Assembly: GCF_022605725.1 (NCBI RefSeq) | Contig: NC_065562.1 | Location: 3,162,001 to 3,226,000 of the forward strand | Length of the DNA stretch: 64,000 bases | DNA from: Anthonomus grandis grandis | Lineage: Eukaryota > Arthropoda > Insecta > Coleoptera > Curculionidae | Direction of reading: 5' to 3' | In this document: in pieces, positions 1 through 10,498 of the stretch | Position numbering within the stretch: position 1 is the stretch's first letter | How the letters are laid out: each line of letters begins with the position of its first letter | The notes under the pieces: generated by a model | The model's database searches: none | What the model saw: the letters and a program-made list of their open reading frames with translations, nothing else | What the model was told of the DNA's origin: nothing | Translations under genes and position numbers: made by a program

Positions 1-238
1 AAATCATAGTTGTACAACCCAACTTTTAAAAAGTGACTCGACTACTTGTTGCTCCTCTTAAACTATTTGGTTTTTAGTAGCGATATAGTGAAAAGCTATT
101 GGAAAGGGGTGGTACACAATGCATAAAATTAAATGGACAGCATTCGACTAACAGGGTATTCAATAATTTTCAATCTTAACATTACTAAATACCCTAAGGG
201 ATCAATCTTAGGTATTATCCACCTATTTTTACTATCTA
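1..238. other. AT-rich flank, no gene seen
   Basis: No coding frame, repeat or RNA gene could be recognised here. It ends at a TA dinucleotide (237-238) that precedes the CAGTG terminus of the mariner at 239. Confidence 0.4.
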
Positions 239-1880
239 CAGTGTATCCCAAAAGTTATGTCTAAATTCATTTAAAATTCAGGGGTGTGTTCGGAAAAAAC
301 AACGCTCGGACCCGTCGATTTTTATTTCAAGTTGCGCATTTTTGTACGTGAAGTTTGTATATACAGGGTTGCTCAAAAAAAAATTACGACCATCAACTTA
401 ATTTTTTCAAATAAAAGCACCTTTTTTTATTTCATCTTTGAATTTCGCGTAGAATTCTACGTATGTTTCATGCATTATGTCCTATACCTAAAGTCAACAG
501 TTATCGAAAAAAATACGATTCATGTAACAAATAAAAAAAGAACAAAAATTAAGTTAAATGTTCAAAATAGTTGCCATTCGCAGCTTGACAATATCCAAGG
601 CGATCAATAAAGCCATGTTGCACATTTTCAATCATTTCCGGAGTTATGGCGCGCACTTCTCTGCGAATTCTCTCTTTCAAGTCGTCTAGATTATTTGGCC
701 TATTAACAAATACCTTCAACTTGAGGTATCCCCACAAAAAAAGTCTATTGGTGTTAGGTCAGGCGACCTAGCAGGCCATTCGATGGGTCCTCTCCTTCCT
801 ATCCACCGATTGGGAAAGGTTTCATCCAAAAATGTACGCACGTGGCAGTGGCAGGATAGTGCGCAGGAGCGTTATCTTTCTAGAAAATTAGTTCTTCGTC
901 AGGATAGTCTGGGTCCAATGGATTTGGAAATAAAGCTAGTAATGCTGGAACTAATTCAAATTGGAGAAAATCGAGATACACTTGTCCCGTTAAAGTCTGT
1001 TCAAAGAAAAAGGGACCTATTACTCTTCCGCGCACTATTCCACACTCATTTAGTTTTTGAGGGTACTGGGTTGGGTTGGGTTGGTCTCCATCATCCAATG
1101 CGGATTTTCTGTTGCCCAATATCGACAATTTTGTCTGTTCACACTACCATTCAAATAGAACGTGGCTTCATCGGAAAAAATAATATTTGTTACTAAATTA
1201 TTATTTAGATTGCACATGTTTTGTAAGCGTTCACAAAACTCATTTCGCCCATCGAAATCGTCATCAAATAACTCTTGCACAGGAATAACTTTGTAGGGGT
1301 GATATCTGTGCTTTTTAACTATTCGGTGAACTATAGATTTCGCCATGTGTAAATTTGCTCCAATCTGCGACAGAGAAGTGCATGGATATTCTTCCAAAGA
1401 AAGCAAAACGTCAAGTTGTTCATTTTCATCTCGAGCAGGATGACCAGATTTCAGCAGATCTCTAACATGACCGAATTCTCTAAATTTAGCCTCAATTCTA
1501 CTCACTACCTTTTGACATATCGGAGGACGATCAGACAGATAATTGAGCAGCTTCTCTTTGAGTACTTGTTCTATCACCAAACCTAACCATGCACAGAATT
1601 TCAATTTTTTTCTCGTTCCGTTACCTTTACCATTGTGAAAACCGCAACTTTGCTCGTACACGAGAGAAGGTGACTCGTAAGGTGAACTTCAATAATAATG
1701 TTTGGTCGTCTTTTTTTCGATAACTGTTGACTTTAGGTATAGGACATAATGCATGAAACATACGTAGAATTCCACGCAAAATTCAAAAATAAAATAAAAA
1801 AAGGTGCTTTCATTTGAAAAAAATAAGTTGATGGTCGTAATTTATTTTTGAGCAACCCTGTATATACAAACTTCACGTGC
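239..1880 (-). mobile_element. Tc1/mariner element, DD41D (rosa-like) type, right end truncated
   Basis: The left end is a TA followed by CAGTG, and the next 110 bp align with the left terminal repeat of the complete mariner at 16,123 (both contain a block reading CGCTCGGACC followed by GTCGATTTTTAT). An inner inverted repeat pairs 345-515 with about 1,710-1,878. The right copy stops abruptly at about 1,880, where LINE sequence begins, so the outer right terminus is lost. The transposase lies on the minus strand. The element is a dead, truncated copy. Confidence 0.75.
549..1633 (-). pseudogene. DD41D mariner transposase pseudogene
   Basis: This is a transposase of the Tc1/mariner superfamily with the N-terminal helix-turn-helix type often labelled DUF4817. 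The likely start is the ATG at 1,633 (MVKVTEREK). A frameshift follows within ten codons and more occur near 1,110 and 870-740. The catalytic motifs are still visible across frames: FSDEATF (first Asp), QQDNAPAHY (second Asp) and SPDLTPIDF (third Asp), then WGYLK. The C-terminus ends in a NYFEHLT motif, as in the copy at 16,580, whose end reads QFEHLIH. The second-to-third Asp spacing is about 43 residues, near the 41 of the rosa/DD41D group. It cannot encode active protein. Confidence 0.8.
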
Positions 1881-2173
1881 TGATGAGAATGAACAATCAG
1901 AAATATTTATAGAGAGGTGTCAAAAGCCATTAGGAGGGACGTGCGAAACTACAAAAACCAGAAAGTTGTGCAGACAATTGAGCAGAACAAAAGCATGAAG
2001 GTGTTACGAGGGAAATTAACAAATAATAAAAAAAAAATCCTTAAGCTTAGAGACAAAAATATGGGCAACTAATATCAGACAGAGATGTTACGTATAGTAG
2101 AAGGGTTCTATGAAGCACTATATACAAATCAAATACCTATAGATCTAGCAGCCGGTCATATTTCGAGACGGCA
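1881..2173 (+). mobile_element. RTE-like LINE fragment, upstream part
   Basis: Translated on the plus strand this reads like the linker between endonuclease and reverse transcriptase of an RTE-type non-LTR retrotransposon. It contains EQNKSMKVLR, then KLRDKN and EGFYEALYTNQIP. It then jumps to a near-C-terminal motif, AGHISRR, so most of the reverse transcriptase is deleted. The frame has a stop at the former KHG region. It is interrupted at 2,173 by the Transib and resumes at 4,574 on the same strand. Confidence 0.75.
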
Positions 2174-2202
2174 CACAGTGCTTCGACCAATGGACAAAAA
2201 TC
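2174..2202 (+). repeat. Transib left terminal repeat, RSS-like with 13-bp spacer
   Basis: Heptamer CACAGTG (2,174-2,180), spacer of 13 bp (2,181-2,193), nonamer ACAAAAATC (2,194-2,202). The vertebrate recombination signal consensus is CACAGTG and ACAAAAACC, so the heptamer is identical and the nonamer differs at one position. Confidence 0.8.
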
Positions 2203-2705
2203 GAAAAAGTGACTTGTTTTTAAATGTGTGAGAAGTATTTAAATACCTTATCTTAAAGACCACAAACTAATAGCCACTATTCCACAAAAATGTTATCGCA
2301 AATAGCATTTTTTGTTAATAAATATTTGCGCCAAAAATAATAAAATCTCGTGTGTTGACCAGTACCTTTTTGTTATTAAAACTTGAGTATACTTTGTTGG
2401 TGTTTCAAGACAAGCGGTTAAAAGTTGAAATCTTTTTTAAACATGGACAGTACAAGGTATGTACTTTAATATTATGTATTAAAAAATTTAAAAGTCGTTT
2501 ATCATTTAACCATAATAAATGTAAAAGTAGTTTGCAATTATTTTATATTTCTCTTTAAATTTGAAACTTTGAAAAGGCATATAAAAAAAGCCTCTTAAAA
2601 CCATTTGTAGTTTTTACATTTTATTGTTAATACATTTATATATTATCATTTCGTATATAGTTTATCTGCGTCAGTCTGCGACAAAGCTTTAAATTTTTTT
2701 TTCAG

Positions 2706-3832
2706 AGGATGTCAAATCAATAAAGAAAGCGGATCTTTTTGAGACATGGCTAGAATATCGGAATTAAAATCCAAAACTATTTATTTATGAAAAAATCCAT
2801 TCGCTTTTAAATCCCTTGCCTCAAGTTGAAACTCACTTCACCAAGCAAAGCAGAAATAAAATTAATGACCTTAATAATTTTATTTTAAAATTTCAAAACG
2901 AAACTACTTGTATAGTATCATTTAAAATGTTGTTCACTATGATGGATGGTAGTGTAGCAAATATTCTCTCTGACACAAACGCAATATCCAGATGCATCAT
3001 CTGTGGATCAAATCCGAAAGAAATGAGTTTGCCAAATACCAACCGTCCTTCAAAAGTAGAAAACTACAGCTTTGGTTTGTCCACATTACACTGCTGGATA
3101 AGATTTTTTGAGTGCTTACTTCACATTAGTTATCGATTGCAAATAAGATCTTGGCAAGTTAAAGGAGCAGAAAAAAAGAAAATAGTGGAAAACAACAAAA
3201 AGAAAATACAGTCAGATTTTAAATAAAAAATGGGCCTGATTGTGGACAAACCAAAGCAAGGATATGGGTCAAGCAACGATGGCAATACAGCTCGCTTTTT
3301 TTACAATCCAGACTTAAGCTCTGAAATAACAGGAATAGACAAGCGTCTTATAATAAAATTTTCGACTATTCTTGGAACTCTTTCTAGTGGCTCTCACATT
3401 CAGGTACTAGAGTTTAAGAAACTTTTAGATGAGACTAAACAATTATATTTAGATTTATATAATTGGTATTACATGCCAAGTAGGCATAAGGTTCTGGTAC
3501 ACGGATCTGAAATACTTGATTCATTTCCTTTACTTATAGGACAACTTTCCGAGGATGCTAGAAGCGAGACATAAAGAGGCAAGAAAATATCGATTATTTC
3601 ACACCCGCAAGTATTCTAGAACAAAATGTAATATGGATTTATTAAAAAGACTTTTAACATCAGAGCCCATTATCTCATCGCAAAGGACAGTCACTTCAAA
3701 GAAAAATGAGAATCGAAACCGGGAGGTCGAAAAATATATTATACGAGAGCAAAGGACATTAATTGATGATATAGACATAAATTAAGAAGATTCTGTCAGC
3801 AGTGATTTTAGCGATAATTCTGATTCAGAATA
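2706..3832 (+). pseudogene. Transib transposase (RAG1 core relative), C-terminal half
   Basis: About 330 residues resemble the C-terminal catalytic half of Transib transposases and the RAG1 core. In order: MLFTMMDGSV; a CIICG zinc-knuckle-like motif; GLSTLHCWIRFFECLLHISY; KMGLIVDKPKQG; NDGNTARFF (RAG1 has NGNFARKL at this place); YYMPSRHKVLVHG; IGQLSEDA, where the Glu matches the last catalytic acid; then RTKCNMDLLKRLLTSE. One in-frame TAA lies at 3,224-3,226. A frameshift near 3,560-3,566, just after the catalytic Glu, moves the rest to another frame. The N-terminal half was not found; a possible splice acceptor (TTTTTTCAG) precedes 2,706. This is a dead copy. Confidence 0.8.
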
Positions 3833-4534
3833 ATTTTCCTTAAACCTTTACATAATATGTGTACATAGTTATCATATCTTTTTTAAGTTAAGATTTTTTT
3901 GTTATAGTTTTCAGTTTTAGTTAAAATACAAACAAAATTTTAGTTTTGATTAGATTAATTTTCACATAAAACTTAAAAGCATTTTCATGCTTAGTATTAG
4001 TACTGTTTATTTTTTGCTAAATTTAGGAGTTATTTTTTCCCACTTTTTACATTTATTATTTGTATCTATATTTTTTGCTGTATTTCCTTTAAAGAAAAAT
4101 TTGTAGTTCTGTGTATATACCTTTTTGTTAATGTTTTAAATACATTATATGTATAGTGATAGTTTTTTTTTGGATTAAATTTCTCTCGTAAGAAATACCA
4201 GCATACTAAAGGTTACGAAAAAGAAATCAACTTTTATACTTATGGAAGTTATAGATATCGTGTACTTTAAATTTGTTATGTAATTGTATTGTTGTTATTA
4301 AAAGTTAAGTAAATAATTTAATTTTCATAGGGTAAATCGGCAAGTTACTGTTATTTTTTTTATAAGAAAACTAAAAAGCAACATTTTTATTTGTCCAGCT
4401 CTTAATGTATTGGTCGCATATTTCCCTGTAACATTAGATATTAAATTCTCTAAATTCTTTCAATGAAAGGGCCTTTTATTTGTGCAAAGTTGCATAAGTT
4501 TCGGAGCATTACGCTTAGCCTAATAGAAGTAACT

Positions 4535-4573
4535 GATTTTTGTCCCAAGGTCCTATATACTCGAAGCACTGTG
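4535..4573 (-). repeat. Transib right terminal repeat, RSS-like with 23-bp spacer
   Basis: Read on the minus strand: heptamer CACAGTG (4,573-4,567), spacer of exactly 23 bp (4,566-4,544), nonamer ACAAAAATC (4,543-4,535). The first six spacer bases (CTTCGA) and the nonamer are identical to the left end, while the spacer is 10 bp longer. Confidence 0.8.
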
Positions 4574-4790
4574 CGGCAGATGGACAGAGAATTTCGAAAT
4601 GGAGACCAAGATCGGACAAACGAAGTAGGAGAAGACCACCAACTCGATGAACGGACAACCTCAATAGAATTATCAGTAACTGAGTTGCAACTGCACAAGA
4701 TAAAAGGACATGGAGACTTATGGAGGTGGCCTATGTTCAACAATGGACGCGTTTGGCTAGATAAAGATGATGATGATGAACTTTTAGTGC
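4574..4790 (+). mobile_element. RTE-like LINE, 3' end with GATGAT tail
   Basis: This is the C-terminus of the LINE started at 1,881. Across frames it reads KWRPRSDKRSRRRPPTR, then TDNLNRIISN, and ends with QDKRTWRLMEVAYVQQWTRL. Two Trp codons have become TGA stops, and a frameshift lies near 4,595. A short GATGATGATGATGA repeat follows at 4,767-4,780, consistent with the simple-repeat tails of RTE elements. It was joined to 1,881-2,173 before the Transib inserted. Confidence 0.8.
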
Positions 4791-5559
4791 TTAAAAAAGG
4801 TGTTCAAAGAAATTTTAGCATTCAAATAATATATTATAGACCATTCTTAATAATTTTGCAACTCATTTTTACGTTATCTGTATAAATATTTAGTTTACCT
4901 AACTATTACCATATTAAAAATAGCTCAATTGCGTTTAAAAAAAAATTAGTGAAAGTTTAATACTTCAACAATATTTTTAAAGATTTTATTTAAATAAAGA
5001 GAAATACTCTAGGGACAAAAGTAGTAAAACCTAATTTTTTTACTAAATATTGCAACATAATACTTATTTCTAAACTATGAAAGATAGATGATCGTAAGGT
5101 CATTCCATTATATAATGTGCCACATATATTTAAATGCTTTAGACATAATTTTCTAAGATATGATGTCAGTTTTAAGGAAAATAGCACCCATAAAATAGCT
5201 AAATGGGATCATACTCGTATATATATGTATATAAAGCCTATCAACTTGATGCTTATTTAGGAAGCTGAGATGATGCCAAAAATTACCGATGCACATTTCA
5301 ATCCCTTAAAAATACAGAAAATGAAGGTCTCCAAATGCACCCAAGTATTCAGGCACTCTGTGGCTGCTGCAATAAATGTATACACTGTAAAACTCAGTTT
5401 AACACTCAGTTTTAAACTCAGTTTTACAGTGTATGTGTAAGTCCTAATGCCTGTTGATGCCCGGCGTATACAGGGCGAAACACGTATAGCCAATAAAATT
5501 TGCTTATGAGACCATGACATTGTTTCATTCTTTGTTTGTTTATATATCAAAAATTGTCA
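4791..5559. other. AT-rich stretch, no gene; one palindrome
   Basis: No coding similarity was recognised. It contains the palindrome at 5,382-5,433 and, at 5,451-5,481, a weak hammerhead-like pattern (CTGTTGA, a GCCC/GGGC stem, then GAAAC). Confidence 0.4.
5382..5433. repeat. Imperfect palindrome with internal CTCAGTTT repeats
   Basis: The arms read TACACTGTAAAACTCAGTTT and its inverse with one mismatch, separated by about 12 bp that again contain ACTCAGTTTT. It can be read either as a hairpin or as three staggered copies of an AACTCAGTTT unit. Confidence 0.7.
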
Positions 5560-5885
5560 AGGCCACTCTCTTCTGTAGTTCTTGGTTTATTTTTGTCTGG
5601 GAGGAAATCCATCAAATTATACCCAAACCATCTGTAACGAAAATAAGAAGCCGCTTTTTATATTTTTTATAATTACGCCTCTCTCTATGATACTGCGAAT
5701 TAATGTTGGCCAACTTTCGCTCAACTTCGGCTGTGGACACGTTATACATATTTCCATCGAAGCATCTTTTTTTAAATTCTGTTTTTATAGTCGTTTTTAG
5801 CATCCCATAAGCTTCGAAAATTTTTGTAGCCCTCAATTAAGTTGGCGGTTTCCCACTGTCCACACTTTTTTAAGTATTCTAAAAG
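5560..5885 (-). pseudogene. MADF-domain (Myb/SANT-like) protein remnant
   Basis: The minus strand reads LIEGYKNFRSLWDAKNDYKN, then a frameshift, DASMEI, another frameshift, and AEVERKLANINSQYHRERRN, followed by FLPDKNKPRTTEESG. The order (LI-Y-LWD-Y-N, then RSQYxRE-like, then a linker) matches MADF DNA-binding domains, which occur in insect regulators and as the second protein of PIF/Harbinger transposons. No acidic BESS motif was seen. No terminal repeats were found around it, so a transposon origin is likely but not shown. At least two frameshifts make it non-functional. Confidence 0.6.
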
Positions 5886-6628
5886 TGCATATACCGGTTG
5901 CGATGTTTTCTGTTTACGCAACAAAATTAGACTAAACCACTTACTCAATCACAACAACGAAATTAAAAACAAACTTTCTCAAGACGTCTACACCAAGCAG
6001 ACAAAAAACATTTCTAGAACACGCGAACCCTTTGAAGTTACCGACACTCGCCAAAACTCTATTCGTAAAAACTCTATTCGCGGACTAAAAAGTTCTAAAA
6101 ACATCAAAAATGTTCCAGAACAGTTCGCGAACTGTCACAAACAGCCGCTTGGTGGAAACCCGGCATAATGACCTTTATTTAATATTTTGAGATTTTCAAT
6201 ATCAGTTCCTTTCCTTCAGCACCTTTTCTTTAATATATGAAGTGTTTTTTTCAGGAATTATTGTTTACTACGGTTACTTTATGCCAGACCGGTAGGTGGT
6301 TTAAGGTGCGACAAAATAATGCTGATATATGCATTAACAAGGGTCCATTCTATTTACGTTTTTATCTATAGCATAGTATGCTGTTGTGTTCCGAAGCTAA
6401 CTTGAATTTAAAGATGTTTCCATGCAAAGCGGTGTATTGATAACTGGTCCGGGTTCATCGGCGTTGCCGTCAAAGCGCCTTTATTGGTTTTATCGTTTTA
6501 AATGTGTATATTCAGTAAACAAGGCCATATACTTTCAGTTATACTATATTTAGTGTCCCAAAAATTATTATTATATTTATTATTTCAATTGTACAAATTA
6601 AAAATAAAAAGAAACATCATGTACTTAC
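5886..6628. other. Intergenic or intronic stretch, no gene recognised
   Basis: A 108-codon plus-strand frame at 5,842-6,168 has no recognisable motif and overlaps the start of the MADF relic, so it is not annotated as a gene. Nothing else was identified. Confidence 0.35.
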
Positions 6629-6809
6629 TTCTTATATTTTCTCCCATAGAAAAATTAATAATCGTATAGTCGCATTTAACACGGGCAATGATACTTTCCA
6701 CATCTTCCAGAATTGTTTTGATATAGCTGCACAGAGAGAGTATGACAGAACTACCAGAGCCTGCATTCACAATTTTAAAGTGTGTGTCAGCATTGATGTC
6801 TAAACTCTC
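6629..6809 (-). CDS. FANCI: FANCI exon (most C-terminal one in the window)
   Basis: The exon is 181 bp: acceptor TTTTTTTTTAG before 6,809, donor GTAAGT after 6,629. It encodes 60 codons plus one base. HFKIVNAGSGSSVILSLC followed by ILEDVESIIARVKCD aligns with the vertebrate FANCI segment HFAIVNLRTAAPTVCLLV followed by VLEEVDWLITKLKG. FANCI pairs with FANCD2 in the clamp that marks DNA interstrand cross-links in the nucleus. The phase (0 in, 1 out) fits the upstream exon at 15,708. The next exon was not found and probably lies left of the window. Confidence 0.88.
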
Positions 6810-7482
6810 CTAAAAAAAAATCAGAAATTACAAAGAACGAAGAAACTTTTAATAAATCTAAAAATACGGTTTTTAGTTTACATAATCCTACAATTATGAT
6901 TTACGTAATATTAATAGTAATGTCTTTTGCACATTTCAAGCTGCATATTTTTATTAAAAAAACGCAAGTTTGAGTAATAATAATTTAGAAAGGCAAATTA
7001 CTTAAAATGTTTTGTTTATTTTCGCAAGTGTTATTCTTAACTTTTAAAATAGGGTTCGTATTTAAGAAAAAATTCTTCCTTTGGCACGAAACGTTAGTAA
7101 AAACAGGGAAACTAGAGGCAAAACGGGGACGCTAAGAATTTATTTTAATAGAAAATATGTAACTTCCAACTATTTAGAAATAAGGTTTATTCAAAAATCT
7201 TTGTGTTAACCTTAACAGCGCATTTAACATAATATTCGCTTTGGGTCACACAAAAAATTAAATATTTTAGTATTTTTTTGTTAAACATACCCGCCTTTAT
7301 ATACCCTAGAAACTAATGGATACAAATGCACAAAACTTAATTTTAAGTGAAATCAAGGTAAAGATGAGTAACAATTAAAATTAACTAAAATATCTTGTTT
7401 AATAATTAATAGCAGTAATAGCGCAGTAATAATTTTTTGGAAAATTAGAATATGCTCTGAAACGTCAGGAACTACGACTACA
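6810..7482. other. FANCI intron sequence without recognised element
   Basis: Low-complexity AT-rich sequence between the exon acceptor and the palindromic element at 7,483. No coding or terminal-repeat signal was seen. Confidence 0.4.
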
Positions 7483-7838
7483 AGTACGTGTATCTCTTAA
7501 ATGACCACACAAAAATGCGAGAAGCGATTTGTATAACGTGTATATATTTTTCTATTAGTAAAGCGCTTTAGGCTAACAAATAGCCATCATCAGTGGTATC
7601 TAAAAGATGTAAAGGAGATTAAATAGACTTTGTTTATTTACCATCTATTCCTATAGATCAGTGTTATTCAAACTTTTTTCGTGACGGAACCCTTTTAAAA
7701 AACTAAATTTTTAACGGAACCCTAAATTCTAAACTAAAAGCAAAACCAGTTATATGTGAATTGTTTATTAATAATCATACAAAAAAGATATATACAGTAA
7801 GTAGTGAGTTAGTAAGCAAATGATAACACTAAGTTCAT

Positions 7839-9397
7839 TTAATGCGAGGCATGTAATTGTTTTTTATTCCTCATCAACTGGGTAATGTCAGGCTTGATAG
7901 AAGATAGTTGAATTCTCATGTCTGGTTCGGCATCCAGTCTATTGCGGTATTTTGTTTTTGTAGCTGCATATCCTGAAATCCCGTTTCACACAAATACGTT
8001 GTTGGGAACGGCAGAAGAACATTCAAACCTTCTGCGGCAAGTTGTGGATACTCATCACGAACCCTGCACCAAAAATCATTTAGTGAAATAATTTTGAACA
8101 ATGATTCCATGCTTGTATCCGATGTTATTTCTAGAAATGATTCATAGATATGATTTGACATATTTTCAGGCTTCTGCAATTTAGATGAAAAAGGGAATTG
8201 AATTTTGAATCCATGAGTTTATTTTAAGGTTTGTATTCTGTCTCTTGCAGATCATTGAGATATTGCACCAATTCAACAAATATTTGATTTTGAAATATTT
8301 CTGTATCACTAAGACTATGGTTACTAAGGAACTCACTTAGCAATGAAAAGCTTTCGATTTCTCTCTTACCAAAACAAGTAATCCAAAAATCTAAGGCAGT
8401 TATTTTGTTGTTAGCATTGAAAACTGTTGTCTGTTTTTCTTGTAGTGACAGGTTTAATTCGTTTTCCAAACATGTCTGCTAAAAATGCTAGTCTAAATAA
8501 TCAGCTTTTATCGGACAAACGGTATTTTAAATTAAAAGAAACATCTGTAAATAGCGTTTTATGATCGCTACCATAATCTTCACATAATATTGAGAACAAT
8601 CGGGATTGTAGTGGACGTGACTTGACAAAATTAATTATTTATACTGGCTCATCAAGAACCAATTTTAGATTTGGTGGCACAGTGGCTGGAACTACGATTT
8701 AGCGCTTTCATTTTAATTCGTGATATTGCTCCTGCTGTTCTACCTGTCATTGCCTTGGCTCCATCAGTACAAATATCAATGCAATCATTCCAATTGGCAG
8801 CGATGAGCACATGAGCAAGTCTTTTTCGAGTCAATGTTTATATGGATATCGCACAATTACTAGCAAGATGGCCAGTCCAGCAACATCAGTCGGACACATC
8901 CATTTGCAAGACGAATTTGTTATTTTGAAGCCGTGAAACCAGTTCTTGTTTTATGTTTCCTGCGATATCCCCAATTCGGCGCGTAACTGTATCGTTCGAA
9001 AGCGGCACTGTAGAAAGATGCTTTACAGATTTTTCGTCGATCATACATTTTGTCTACCACACATGGTTTTATTAGTTTTTCAGCGATAGTGTGCGCTTCT
9101 CCTGCTTGGGCAATGCGGTAACTAACCAAATACGAAGCCTCCGTGGCCTTTTCATTCACAATCTGAGTCGCATAGAGTTGGAATAAAAAAATCCGATTTA
9201 TTTATGTATTCGGTTGTATTAATGTATGATTCGTCATACTTTCGTTATTTCATCTTCAGTGTGTCATTAGATGTTTTACTACTTGAACTTGAAACCATAA
9301 AACTAGAACTTGACGCCGTCATATCACCCTGATTTGAATTTGACGCATCATCCAAGCGTACCACATTTTTTGCAACACCTTTAAGCCAGCGCTCCAT
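7839..9397 (-). pseudogene. hAT transposase pseudogene, ZBED5/FAM200-like
   Basis: The start is at 9,397 (MERWLKGVAKNVV), and the next codons are the low-complexity serine stretch seen in this family. The frame is then lost several times. Downstream pieces include AELGYRRKHKTRTGF, DVAGLAILLVIVRYPY, a DGAKAMTGRTAG segment, and near the C-terminus DFWCRVRDEYPQLA and PFPTTYLCETGF, the hAT dimerisation region. The last residues are DAEPDMRIQLSSIKPDIT. The order matches the hAT subgroup that gave rise to vertebrate ZBED5 and FAM200. Frameshifts and stops make it dead. It lies wholly within the hAT ends and is antisense to nothing else. Confidence 0.82.
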
Positions 9398-9599
9398 TCT
9401 TCTTTAAAACTAATTTGATTTGGTCAATTTTATGACAAATAGTTTAAAACTTAAACACTATGTCTTGACGCGCGAAATACAAGATTTTACAACCACTACG
9501 AACAACAACAAGACAAGCGAACATAAAATACTGAGCGCGGTGTTAGTAAATTTTGCGGTACGTTGCTTGATTAATAAACTCTCCGCGCCAAACAATCCT

Positions 9600-9790
9600 T
9601 CTTTATATTATACCAGCAACCATCGAATCATCTCGGATTTCTCAGAAACTTCGGAGAGCCAGACGATTTTCTCCGAAGTACGCGTCGACGCACGAGCACG
9701 AGAAACAGCGCGACGAACCGAGGTCATTCGATTGCTTATAGTCCGGGGGCGAATAGTGACGTACGAGTAACGCTGTAAAATTTCGAGGTA
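9600..9790 (-). promoter_or_regulatory. CpG-rich block upstream of the hAT transposase
   Basis: This stretch is richer in G+C and CpG than its surroundings and sits between the transposase start (9,397, minus strand) and the right end of the hAT, where its promoter should be. No TATA box or defined start site could be assigned. Confidence 0.35.
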
Positions 9791-10498
9791 ATAGGTCGGG
9801 CATTTACTTAATAATACATATATTAAATTTTCGTATATGTACCAGTAACACCTATAAGTAGGCGTTTCGTTTTGGTTGTTTATTTTTATCTTAGGTAACT
9901 TTATTCTTATAGGGTCCACTTTAATATTATGACTGCTGGCGGAGCCCTACTGGAGGTTTCGCGGAGCACCGGGGCTCCGCGGAGCACACTTTGAGTAATT
10001 CTGCTATAGATTAAGAAAAACAACAATTCTAAATAATGTTTTGTCCCTTTGTCTGATTTTTTAAATTGTATAGATATTGTTAATTTTTAAATTATTTTAT
10101 AGTGAGTTGTATTTGATTTTTGACTTTTTGTTAGCCGAAAGCGCTTTGCTAGTAGAAAAATATATATACGTTATACAAATCGCTTTTCGCATTTTATTAT
10201 TGTTTACTATTTATCTACGTGTACACAGTCACTCCTGCAAGTTATCTTTGTAATGTTTATCTAGCTCAGGAATTCATGAATTTAAGCTCTAGATTAGAAA
10301 CATTAGGATCAATAAAAAATACTTTCTGCATTTTGAAAAAAAAAACTATGAACCTTATTTTGTGTAAAATAAATCAGTTTTAAGTTAAAACAGTAAATAC
10401 CATTACATAAGACAGTTAACTTATTAAAACCTTAATTTCCTATATCAAAAATCGTCAAAATATTCTGAAAGCTTAATTTAGTTAATTATTTTAATATA

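Larger units (their letters stand above)
2174..4573 (+). mobile_element. Transib (RAG1-type) DNA transposon with both ends and 5-bp TSD
   Basis: The element is 2,400 bp. It begins CACAGTG (2,174-2,180) and ends CACTGTG (4,567-4,573). The five bases CGGCA occur directly before (2,169-2,173) and directly after (4,574-4,578), which is the GC-rich 5-bp duplication known for Transib. Both inverted ends share CACAGTGCTTCGA and a nonamer ACAAAAATC. The host sequence is an RTE LINE whose two halves join in reading context across the duplication. The interior holds a C-terminal transposase relic (about 2,706-3,832). Most of the N-terminal coding sequence is missing, and 3,833-4,530 is AT-rich and noncoding. 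Confidence 0.9.
7659..10003 (-). mobile_element. hAT transposon with perfect 8-bp TSD
   Basis: The element is 2,345 bp. It starts CAGTGTTATTCAAACTTTTT and ends in the inverse of CAGAATTACTCAAAGTGTGC. The 8-bp sequence CTATAGAT occurs at 7,651-7,658 and again at 10,004-10,011 without a mismatch. TIR start, TSD length and the transposase all agree with hAT. The right 60 bp are unusually GC-rich (GCGGAGCACCGGGGCTCCGC). Confidence 0.92.
7483..10224. mobile_element. Small palindromic element interrupted by a hAT
   Basis: The ends 7,483-7,580 and 10,129-10,224 are inverted copies of each other. The best core is AGCGATTTGTATAACGT, continuing through TATATTTTTCTA to AAAGCGCTTT. Without the hAT (7,651-10,003) the unit would be about 390 bp with arms of nearly 100 bp, so it was a foldback or MITE-like element. 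Its superfamily is not clear, and no target duplication was recognised. Confidence 0.7.

Noticed and set aside
284..1196. Plus-strand frames at 284-610 and 783-1,196
   Set aside because: They are antisense to the mariner transposase and its terminal repeat, with no motif of their own.
4450..4885. 140-codon plus frame and its minus-strand counterpart
   Set aside because: The coding signal lies in another frame (LINE C-terminus) and the frame crosses the Transib boundary.
4990..5187. Minus-strand frame considered as a possible FANCI C-terminal exon
   Set aside because: No alignment to FANCI and no suitable splice sites in the required phase.
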